From Nilaparvata lugens (Eukaryota; Arthropoda; Insecta; Hemiptera; Delphacidae): DNA of 64,000 bases. The stretch covers positions 8,248,171 to 8,312,170 of the forward strand of contig NC_052505.1 of the NCBI RefSeq assembly GCF_014356525.2, read 5' to 3'. Position 1 is the stretch's first letter. Every line of letters starts with the position of its first letter. The notes beneath the pieces were generated by a model, which saw only the letters and a program-made list of their open reading frames with translations, made no database searches and was not told the origin of the DNA. The position numbers were made by a program, and so were the translations under genes. Below, in pieces: positions 48,760 to 58,368 of the stretch.

Positions 48760-49687
48760 TGTGACAATATGTGGTAAGAATCAGAAGGAACATGATTTGA
48801 ATCTCAAAAAATTCTTAGATGCAGTGCAAAAATATAATTTTACAATCAATACAGAAAAAAGCAAATATTCACTTACTTCAATAAGCTTGCTTGGCTATAA
48901 AATTGAAAATGGGACAATTTCTCCTGACCCTGAACGTCTGAAACCATTGCTCAATCTTCCACCCCCGGATAATAGAAAGGCTCTTGAGCGAACAATTGGA
49001 ATGTTTGCACACTATTCCAAATGGATATCCAATTATTCAGATAAAGCTAAACGGCTTCTTACAGCAAAGACCTTTCCTTTGACTTCTGAAGCTATAGCTG
49101 ACTTCAATCAACTCGAAACTGAGATTTCTAAGGCAGTAGTTAGTACAATTGACGACTTTGAACCTTTTGTGGTTGAAACAGATGCATCTGATTCTTCAAT
49201 TTCAGCTGTCCTATCACAGTGTGGACGTCCAGTAGCATTCTTTTCTCAGAAGCTGAATGATAGTGAGCGTAAACATTCATCCATTGAAAAAGAGGCTTTT
49301 GCTATTGTGTGTGCTCTTAAAAAGTGGAGACATTTCTTACTTGGAAGATTCTTCAAAATTATCACTGACCAGCGCTCTGTATCATTCATGTTTGATATGA
49401 CTCATCAAAATAAAATGAAAAATGAAAAAATACAACGATGGCGATTGGAGATGTCATGCTACAATTACGAAATAATTTACAGACCAGGAAAGGACAACCA
49501 AGTAGCAGATGCACTTTCCAGAGTGTGTAATGCAACTCAAACCGATAAATTACACTCCCTACACTGTGACTTGTGTCACCCTGGAGTGACCAGAATGATT
49601 CATTGGGTAAGAACTCATAATTTACCCTATTCAGTTGAGGATGTCAGAAAAATGACTTCTTCTCATGTCAAACATGTAATGCCATAA
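48741..49687 (+). pseudogene. RT (C-terminal part)-RNase H-integrase N-terminal frame
   Basis: This continues Pol in the next reading frame, as if one base were added in the A7 run. It contains the RT catalytic YLDDVTICG (YLDD at 48749-48760), the thumb region, then RNase H with VVETDASDSS, the conserved Glu in IEKEAFAIVCALKKW and IITDQRS. Next come RPGKDNQVADALSR and the integrase zinc-binding histidines (LHCDLCHPGVTRMIHW). The two cysteines of the HHCC motif (CQTC) are encoded around 49664-49676, but in the other frame, so the frame changes back near 49655-49668. The YLDD and RNase H residues are all present. Confidence 0.92.
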
Positions 49688-50151
49688 AACCTAAATTTTT
49701 CAAGAAATTGAAATCTACTCTCATAAAGGCGACACATCCATTTGAAAGATTAAGCGTGGACTTCAAGGGTTCTCTTCCATCAAAAACTGAAAACAAATAT
49801 TTGTTGACAATAATTGATGAGTACTCTAGGTTTCCGTTTGCATACCCTTGTCCGAATATGAATTCATCAACTGCAATTCAGTGCCTTGTGAACTTGTTTA
49901 CCACATTTGGTTTACCTTCCTATGTACATACTGACAATGGAACCTCTTTCAAATCCAGAGAGCTGCAGGAATTCCTTCATAATCGAGGAGTAGCCACTTC
50001 CATGTCATCACCTTATAACGCACCAGGAAATGGCCAAATCGAACGAGAAAATGGTACAATTTGGCGCACAGTGTCTCTTACATTGAAGCATAGAAATTTG
50101 GATGTATCTGATTGGGAATCTGTGCTCCCAGATTCTCTACATTCTATTTGA
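49688..50151 (+). pseudogene. Integrase catalytic core, ended by an in-frame TGA
   Basis: After the second frame change the frame holds the rve core: first Asp in SVDFKG, second Asp in VHTDNGTSF, and Glu in GQIERENG, with 35 residues between the second Asp and the Glu (D,D-35-E). It ends at TGA (50149-50151) following DSLHSI. The same frame continues at once with sensible integrase sequence, so this is a point stop. A CGA-to-TGA transition is the simplest origin. Confidence 0.92.
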
Positions 50152-50649
50152 TCCCTATTGTGCACGGCTACTAATGAGACGCCACATGATAGGATGTTCC
50201 GACACTATAGACAATCATCTAATGGTATAGCACTTCCAACCTGGCTTGCCCCTTCAAACAAAGTCCTAATGAAAGTACCTATACGAAGAAGTAAATTCGA
50301 TCCATTAGTCGAGGAGGTGGATATTCTTCAAATCAACCCACAATATGCCAAGGTACGGCTTAGTGATGGAAGAGAGACAACTGTATCGTTGAAAAACCTT
50401 GCCCCTCGAGGAGAAGAGAGCATTCAAGAAGATAACGATAAAAATCAAGATGATACAAATGCAGGATCAAGTCTTAGTGATCACGCAGAGCCTGAGAACA
50501 ATCAAGAAAATTATCATGAAAATCAAGATGAAACAAATACAGGATTCCCCCTCAGTGATGAAGAAGAGCCTCCTGATGGCACCCTGCGAAGATCTTATAG
50601 AGAGCGCAAAATGCCTTCTTATTTGAAAGACTATTCATTGAATTCCTAA
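50152..50649 (+). pseudogene. Integrase C-terminal region and acidic tail
   Basis: The same frame continues after the TGA: CTATNETPHDRMFRH, a basic stretch with VPIRRSKFDPLVEEV, a small beta-rich segment (YAKVRLSDGRETTVSLKNL) as in Gypsy integrase C-terminal domains, then an Asp/Glu/Asn-rich linker containing two diverged copies of an NQ(D/E)-(D/N)TN.G-type repeat. It ends with LRRSYRERKMPSYLKDYSLNS and TAA (50647-50649). No chromodomain is seen. Confidence 0.88.
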
Positions 50650-50661
50650 AGACAGGAAGAA
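50648..50661 (+). promoter_or_regulatory. Polypurine tract
   Basis: AAAGACAGGAAGAA directly precedes the 3' LTR and is all purine except one C. It overlaps the TAA stop of pol. It would prime plus-strand DNA synthesis. Confidence 0.8.
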
Positions 50662-50805
50662 TGTGATGATATTGAATCATCATATGACTAGTGTTTTCTT
50701 CTCATGTTTCTGTTATCAGATGTTGAACTATTTATTCCAATTTTGAATCTGTTATGAATTCATTACTGATCAATAAAGCCTAGAATGCAGAGGTTTTTCA
50801 TTACA
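50662..50805 (+). repeat. 3' LTR
   Basis: 144 bp, equal in length to the 5' LTR with two substitutions. It carries the same TATTTATT, initiator-like TCATTAC and AATAAA (50772-50777). The polyadenylation signal would act here. The segment complementary to the primer site is identical in both LTRs. Confidence 0.96.
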
Positions 50806-50810
50806 ATATG
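50806..50810 (+). repeat. Target-site duplication, right (ATATG)
   Basis: This is an exact copy of 46783-46787, directly after the terminal CA of the LTR. Confidence 0.93.
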
Positions 50811-53284
50811 ATAGGATGGTTATGCCATTGATTGATTCAAAAAGCTCTATTGATTGGTTCAAAAAGCTCTATTGATTGATTCTTGCATCTGGCTTTGATA
50901 TCACAAAGATAAAGCCTTACAAGTGGCGGAAAATGATGAATTTGCATGAGAACTTAATTGAATAGATAATATCTCCGTACTTCACGGCTAACAGCAACAA
51001 AAGGTCATTCTGAATTCAAATTTCGCTTCCATCCAGCCAACACTGACAAATAAATGATAGCAGACGATCAGGGGAACAAGAAAATAACTTCAAGAATAAT
51101 AAAGTTAGTTATATTTTCTCATGTTACTTTAGCCTACAGTAGAATTCAGTATTTTAAAGCTTCAATAGCATTGAATTGGGATTGTAATAAGATATTCAAC
51201 TTCAAATTACTCTTCTCTTTTTTATTCAAATCATCCTCTATAATGTTACTTTGAAACCAATATAACTGTTATATTAAACATTAAATTTGATAATAGCTTA
51301 AAAATTCCATCAGTAAACACAAGAATTTCAAATAGTATATTCTTTCATCCATTCTCATATTTTCCATTTGGTTTTCTTAGTTCCCAAGTTTCTCTTTATC
51401 GGTTGTTTTACAACAACACAGCAAGTATCACTTGAAGCAGGGAACTCTGAAATGTTCTTATCAGATCTCCAATTGCCAATTATAATTATCAATGCTTGTC
51501 GAGTCACATAATTGTATCTTAACTAATTCCAAGGGAGATTGAAGAACGTGATATAATATAATTGACGAATTGGAACGCATGTTAGTATATTGGGTTGCTA
51601 AATGGTACTTCAATTCAACCTTAGGGATTAAGTAGTTTGGTCATTCTGTCTTCAATGTCTTGCTACTAGTTAACTTCCTAAACAGCAAGATTCCAACACA
51701 TTATCATTTGACCTGTTGGTTCTGCCTGTGTTATTTTATTAGATTCATACTAAATACATTATTAGAATGATAGAGGGAGAATTTCTCTATCAAATTCAGA
51801 TAAGTTTACCAATTTAAGTAATTTTCTCAATAAATTAGAACAAAATCTTTCAATTTCTCTTTGCAACTAGTCAACTTTTTTGGCGCAAGCATCATGTGAC
51901 CGATAGACCCAATGTCACATCTTCAGTGGCTGTCAATCGTAGGTCTCTAGATAAGTCCAAAAATAATACTGAGTAAAGGCTGGAGAAGGCTGGAATAAAG
52001 GCTGCCATTGAGTAGGTGAGGCTAATTTCATTCGAGAAGGCATTTCAAAGACATTTTATCTCTATTCAAGCCCTAATCACGTTGTGAAGAAGGGTGAGAA
52101 TCAAATTTACTGTGACAGCTTATTTTTTAACAGCAAATCCATCATTGTTATACAACGTGCCTATTCAATATTCATAAGTCGAGGGGTTTCTTCACCACAT
52201 TATCAGTTTCTCTGGATTTTTATTGAATCATAAAACAATATTTGACTGTCAGACTAGATTAGCGATATACTAGGGAATTCCCATCATTGAGAAAAGGAAA
52301 AATATACAACTTTCCCAGATCCCGAATATGTGTATTCATATTAATTCATTGACTCCAGATTCATCATCGATGAATAAAGATAGAAAATAGAAAATCAATC
52401 ATTACTAATATCAATATAACTTTGCCAATATTTTTAACTCTGCTACCTGGCAATATTCTCCCAGAAAACTCAAGTGTTCTTACTCTTATCAATAAATTTC
52501 TCTTCCTCTCCCTGAATTCGGATCTGGATTCAATTTGTAGATAACATCCAGGAATATCGTTAATGTATCACTAGTTTCTTGTTCTAGTAGAACGATTAGC
52601 TAGAATAGAAATCCATAATAGAGGTCGCAGGAATAGAATGAAGTAAGAGATTGAGAGTAGATGCATTGGTGGATAGAAGAGATGAAAAATACTATAGAAC
52701 GATTCAGGTATTGAAAAGAGAGGAAGTGGAAGAGTTTGTTATGAGGAGACGGGTTTACTTTTGGATGAGGAGATATAGGCCAGAATGATTCGGGTGTTGG
52801 AAATGGTGAGAATAGAGAGGGGAGTTTGATGAGCGTTGCGTGAGAGAGAGAGGGGTGATTGGGCGAACAGGATCAGGTAGGGTGCGAAGCAACCATACTC
52901 GTGTGGGTTGAGTTGACCTCTATGCGACACAAGATTTCAGCGAACAAGTGTGTGAGTGTGTATGTTCACAGCACAATGGAGCTGTCCAATACATGCAGTC
53001 CTATTTGCTTGACGCAATAAATTGGAATCCGGGTCGTTGCAAAATCGGCACTGGTGATCACGCTTGTGTGAGTAGTTCCTTTCTGGAATGAGGGCGTAAT
53101 GGTGGACTATTGAGCGATGCCACATTAATAAATTGCTCCCTAATGAAAGGACAGAAAAATTGAATCCGACGACTGGTCCAGTTCCGTTTTTGTCGCACTA
53201 CTGACATTTGTCAAAAAGCTGAAATCAGCCATGTTCCATCAACATCCAATTAGCGAAGCCCAAGCTACTAAGCTGCAGTAACAG
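50811..53284. other. Non-coding stretch
   Basis: No gene is supported. The phrase ATTGATTGATTCAAAAAGCTCT is repeated with changes at 50830-50885. Purine-rich DNA lies near 52620-52870. Confidence 0.4.
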
Positions 53285-54365
53285 AATGGTATTATTTGAA
53301 ATTTGAAATTTATTTGCCAAAAAATTCATACATTACAGAAATTTAAAATAGACAAGTCTAACAAAAACATAATATCTTAAACTAAGAAATAACATAGAAT
53401 AGAACTTGACTAATCATGAAAACCTAAGATAAAAGTAGAATTTTTTAGGCGCCACCAGCAAAAGAAAAAACATCTTGCCCGCTGGTGGGAGTATTCAATA
53501 AATAAATAAATAAATGAAAAGAAAATCAAAAACTTGAAAAATTAGATCAACTAAAAAGAATAAACGAGTAAATACATAGATATCTTAAAAACTAATGAGA
53601 AACAAAATTAAATGAGAAAAAAAAAATTTAAATGAGAAAAAAAGACAAATCAAATTGGCACTACCACCATTCCGCTCCCAGTGAAAAAAGAACCTCTCCT
53701 TAATCCAAGTATCAATCATTCTATCTTGGACTTTTAATTCAAAATCAAAAGGTAAAATATTTATAAATCTAGTGCTCATATACATGATCTGTCTTCTTAG
53801 AAATCTCAATTTTGAATCGTGGATAATATACTTCAAAGATATGTCAGGTCTTAAGTTATAAAACAGTTTATCAGTTCTGATAAATGTATCTTTGCTTTTC
53901 ACAATATGTTTAAGAAGTCTTTTGAAATAAAGTTGCCTTATTGTCATTACATTAAATTCAACAAAGAGGGATTCACTTGAATATAACCTAGGTTTTTTTA
54001 AAATTGTTTTAATTATGTACTTTTGAATCAAAAATGAATTAAGAAGATGAGTGTCATAGGCTCCACCCCATACAACTAAACCGTATTGAATTAAAGACTG
54101 TACAAAAGCATAGTATATCATCCTAAGACTTTCCAAGTTGAAAATGTTGTTAATTTTGTAAAATTTATAGTTTGCATATTTTAGTTTATTGCAAAGGAAA
54201 GTTATGTGTGAACTCCACCTCAAATATTCGTCTATTATTACACCCAGATATTTAATTTCATTAACTTTTTCAATAGATGGGCAGTCACAGGTGAGAGTGT
54301 ATTTGTTCTAGGAACGAAATTGGCTTCTGATCAAACACGATAGAAAATACTTTGCTTCTACCTTA
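53285..54365 (-). pseudogene. 5'-truncated non-LTR retrotransposon, RT C-terminal region (minus)
   Basis: The minus-strand frame 54223-53585, extendable upstream to about 54285 (SIEKVNEIKYLGVIIDEYLRW), encodes the region after the RT catalytic core: KFYKINNIFNLESLRMIYY, SLIQYGLVVWGGAYDTHLL, IKTILKKP and RRQIMYMSTRFINILPFDF. Further upstream (about 54290-54360) matching residues are split between frames. The 3' UTR runs to about 53290 and ends in AAATAAATTTCAAATTTCAAATA. There is no YxDD or endonuclease. It is the longest of three related fragments (also 2.8 and 23.3 kb). The element clade was not resolved. Confidence 0.85.
53494..53516 (+). repeat. (AAAT)n microsatellite inside the retrotransposon 3' UTR
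   Basis: AATAAATAAATAAATAAAT lies between the 3' UTR hairpin-like GCCACCAGC ... GCTGGTGG and the RT frame. Confidence 0.85.
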
Positions 54366-54804
54366 CATCATTCACCAAACAGACTGCACGATCAAATTGA
54401 TGATTCATGGAAATAGTGATTACTATAATGAGCATCGTGCTTTGCATATTATAATCAACTAGAACCTTCCAATGAAGTGAATTCAATAATAGCTTCTGGC
54501 GACAAGAATTTGCTCTGAATTGATATTGCGATGTATTATAAATTAATTGAATCCTTTTCATGATGAATTGACAGTAGTTCCAAATCATTGATATTATGAC
54601 TGTTCATCTCTTAAAGCAAAGCAACCAATTTCCACTAGACAATCAATATTTTTATATCGTTCATTGTTGAATGATTGTACGTACCGTATTGAGTATTCCG
54701 GTACAGGGAAGTACAGTTGAGATAAAGGGCATGGAATGATCAATTTTAATCATACATTCATCAATGATAGTCCTATGATAATTATTATAGAGAATCATTC
54801 CTCT
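54366..54804. other. Non-coding stretch
   Basis: No gene is seen. Confidence 0.4.
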
Positions 54805-55016
54805 ATTGAGAATATTATCCTGTTGGAAGAAGCTATTATTCTTTCAAAAATTGATATTTCATTGTATGAAGCTAACAAAAGTATGTATTAATATTATAGT
54901 ATACTGTTGTATTGAGAATATTATCCTGTTGAAGGAAGGTAATCATCTTCCGCAAATTGATATTTCATTAATTTAAGCTAACAAGAGTTTGTATCAATAT
55001 TATAGTATACTGTGTG
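54805..55016 (+). repeat. 106-bp tandem duplication
   Basis: Two adjacent copies begin ATTGAGAATATTATCCTGTT (about 54805 and 54911) and end AATATTATAGTATACTGT, with scattered differences. Confidence 0.9.
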
Positions 55017-58000
55017 AAGAATATTAAATATTTCACTCGATGAATAACACGAGAACCGTGATAACAAAGTGAAGTTTCCCGTTGTGATGGGCAGAAGAAT
55101 GTTCAATCTAAGTTTTCAGATATATGAAAGTTGCAGAGATGCAATAAAAAATGTTATTTGATCTAATTTAACTTGTTCTCCAGGATGTATTCTTGTTGAA
55201 ATATCATTAGAGCCCTATTTTGAGCGTGATAAGGGGATGAGTGACTGCGCTTTGCACTCGAAAAGAAGTGCTAGAGCGGAACAGTTTTATCAGATTCTAG
55301 AAGAAAGTTTCAGAAAGAGAATTCTTCTTTGCTCTCATCGATTAATATCATCTTTTCATCCTCCTCATCTTCACTTTCTCGCCTCACCACTTTCATTCCC
55401 CATTTCTTTCCTAACTTGAAAGTCTTGCAAACTCGTTTCTGAAATATTTTATTGTTCTTTCTCATGATGAGAATTCTCGAGATTTCACATTTCTCGAGCA
55501 TCCAACATTCACAACCATGAGCATTTTCACGAATCCATCAATTTTTCACAATGAAATTACATTTGTCAAGAATCGCCAAAGAGGAATTAATCTCTCACTG
55601 GTCACTTGATAATTCCTTCAGTAACCATTACTCGAATTCTCGAGTAATTTCAGTTGGTATTGAAGCTCTCAGACATTATGTGTAAAGAATCTTCAATATG
55701 ATGGATTGACTGCATTTTACATTGGATAACATCTGAGGATATTCAATTTGAGTTCTTACGAATCTACGGATTAATCGAATCGATTGATGCACTCTTTCTC
55801 TTGCAAGCACTCTTTTTTCCGTAATTCTCACTTGAATCTAGAAAAACATTGATAACAGTACCTTCTCTGAATCTATGTCAGTTAGTTGCTAGCTTATTAT
55901 CAATCATCAATGATAGGTTCTAAAATCACTTCCCAATTCTCTATAATTGGGAATCCATTCTTACTTTTCGCTTTCCACTTTCCAAAATTTGAAATTAATG
56001 TCTCATCATCATCATCATCATTATCATCACTGGAGATGCAAAGAGATTTGTATTGGAATTCTTCCTATTAGAAAAATTTCAATGGAAGAGATCAATATCA
56101 AGATAATATTATAATCATTGCTTATTATATGAACTATTGATAATTATAATCCAGGGATAATGAATATCATTTTCTGGAATTCGTTGACAGAAGTGAATAA
56201 AACGTATCAACTACTCGTACATTCGTGTCCAAAGCGAAACAATAACTACATAGAATATTGGAGAACATTTGTACATCATTCCAATGCCAAAATGTTGGTG
56301 GGTTCTCTATGAAGGTATCCCTTGAATTTATTTGTTGGCTCCATAGTAGTCACGCAACAAAAAAGAATACATGCAGCTCGTAGCTCACAAGCAGGCTGCT
56401 CATATTGCCAATATTACTTTCCATACAGAATGTGTTATCGAATCCATTTGTCGGGATACGGTCGAGTGTAGCGCGGCTCGCCCGGAGTGGAATTGGCAGA
56501 ATAATTCAATTTTTACATTTCAAATGAGATTACAGAGCTGAGAACCAGAACAGAACGTTCAGCGGGGGCAGTTTCGAGTTGTTTCCCTTGATCGAAAAAA
56601 GGATTCCATTTCAGTTTACATGCAATATGCCAGTGCTTTGCTCCATCTATACTCCGTTCTCGATCACAAAACAGGAAATATAATACACTCAAACACCTCC
56701 CATACACCTATATGTTTCAAACGTATCATATTCAAACAAGGAAGAAAAGATTATCAGTTCTCCCTGAATATTCTGGAGTTTGATATTTCACAAAATCTGG
56801 GAGGATTACTATTGTGATCACTCATGTTATATACGTATAAAATATACATTGTATGAACGTCATATATGGAAGTGTACTGAGGCGTTCGGTTTCCCGGTTT
56901 AGAAACACTTTCTCAGTGGAAATAATAACATTGACTTGAGTTTCAACCGTTTTTTCTCTTATTACAAGAGGAAACTGATGACACACTCTTCGATCACTTG
57001 CCTTGATTTTATCCAGTGATGGTTTCCACTCTCCCTTGATTATTCAGGTCTCATGATATGAGACATTATTTCCTGATGATTGGAATTCTCTAGAATGGAG
57101 AATCGCATGATGAGAGTATTCTATTGACTTTTCATTCAGAGAGATTTATCCTCAAGCGGAACTTCACCATTTGACTTATACGTTTTAATTTATCAATGCC
57201 TTGTAATAATGTTTTTTGTTTTCCGTTTTTTCCTTTGGGATGATTCTCCGTGATATTGCACCTAAATCATTATATCTAATTGTGGATTATAATCTTTTCC
57301 AGGAACTTCGTCATTATTGCTTGGTTGCACAAAAGACTGATTAATTTTAACCGTGATTGAAGAACCATTCAGGGGAGGCATCTCCTTGAAAACCTCTTCT
57401 CTGATTGGTTCTAGTAACTTTCAATCATGATTAAAATTGGAAAGCTTTCTGTACAACCGGGCAAAAGTGATTTAAATTTTGATAGTCTTCATCAGTTCCA
57501 TCACACTCACATTGATAGTCCAATTAAAATGTATCATGTCAATTGAGTTCAAGGAATGTTACAAATAATGACACAGCCTCATTGAAATTTTCAATTATTC
57601 AGAAATTAAGGACAAAATATGTTGCTAGAGGGGGAGACGAATCAATATGTGGGGAAAATGAAAACTGATAGGGAAAGTAATAGCCCACAGAAGTTGACCA
57701 ATTACGAATATAATATATTCCGTCATATTTCAAATCAAGAAAGTTTTAATTAATTAATAATTAAATAAATTGAATTAAAATAATTGAAAAATAATTAATA
57801 ATAAAATCATGTTTCTAAGATAAAAAGCTGAATAATTTTTTCAATTATTATTCTGCTCAGTGCTCACGGAGTGCGATGACATAGCCAGTTTTCTAATCAA
57901 GCGCATATTTTTCTCTTCCTTTTTTCTCATTCACTTGCATGGATGGAAAACAATATGACTCATCAAGCTAGAGCACAGAAGCTGGAAATTACAAATCGAA

Positions 58001-58183
58001 TATCACCGTAGAGATAACATAGGACGAGACACTACTCTATTTCCGATCTATCATAGGTAGCCTTCTCATTCTATGATGTATATAACACACTGTTTCTGGT
58101 CTAGTAACTTCATCTACTCTGAAAATGAGAACAATATCTCAACCTGGATATCGATCAATAACATTTTGTCCTTCCTATTCCAG
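55017..58183. other. Non-coding stretch, probably intron upstream of the dpr-type exon
   Basis: No exon could be framed. A (CAT)n-like microsatellite lies at 56002-56030. The 3' end supplies the branch/acceptor region (TTGTCCTTCCTATTCCAG) of the exon that follows. Confidence 0.45.
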
Positions 58184-58368
58184 GTCGAACCAGCCAACAG
58201 GACGCAGAGATCAACAATAGCGTTGGAGACGTTTCTGCATTGCCTGCGGCTGAGCTTTCCCCCCTCAGAGGCCCCTACTTCGACACATCTGCTTCGAAAA
58301 ACGTCACAGCCCTTGTTGGCAAAACAGCCTACTTGAACTGCCGGGTACGCAACCTGGGCAATAGAACG
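58184..58368 (+). CDS. Internal exon of a Dpr-family Ig receptor (dpr9-like)
   Basis: A 185-bp exon lies between a good acceptor (CCTTCCTATTCCAG, ending 58183) and a good donor (ACG|GTGAGT, donor GT at 58369). The entry phase leaves two bases (GT) to finish a split codon; the exon then reads 61 codons without stop and ends on a codon boundary. It begins with a polar, low-complexity stretch (RTSQQDAEINNSVGD) and moves into GPYFDTSASKNVTALVGKTA then YLNCRVRNLGNRT. That is the A-B-C strand part of the first Ig domain of Dpr proteins, including the first disulfide Cys. Dpr proteins are cell-surface, neuronal Ig receptors that bind DIP partners in synaptic recognition. The wording is closest to my memory of dpr9/dpr8, so the exact paralogue is uncertain. 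The exon with the second Cys is not in the window. Confidence 0.88.

Larger units (their letters stand above)
46788..50805 (+). mobile_element. Ty3/Gypsy LTR retrotransposon, 4,018 bp, nearly complete
   Basis: Parts in order are a 144-bp 5' LTR, a 154-base leader, a gag-protease-RT-RNase H-integrase coding region, a purine tract, a 144-bp 3' LTR and 5-bp target duplications. RNase H lies before integrase, which is the Ty3/Gypsy order. There is no env-like frame and no chromodomain. Gag and Pol share one frame, with no stop or frameshift between zinc knuckles and protease. The LTRs differ at two sites (T/C at 46830 against 50704 and at 46864 against 50738, approximately), so insertion was recent. 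The copy is disabled by a frame change in RT, another in the integrase N-terminal domain and a TGA inside integrase. Confidence 0.95.

Noticed and set aside
48734..48760. Programmed frameshift in the Gypsy element
   Set aside because: It lies inside RT just before YLDD, where programmed shifts do not occur in known elements. Damage or a sequencing error is more likely.
50650..50661. env-like third gene (retrovirus-like errantivirus)
   Set aside because: There are only a dozen bases between the pol stop and the 3' LTR.
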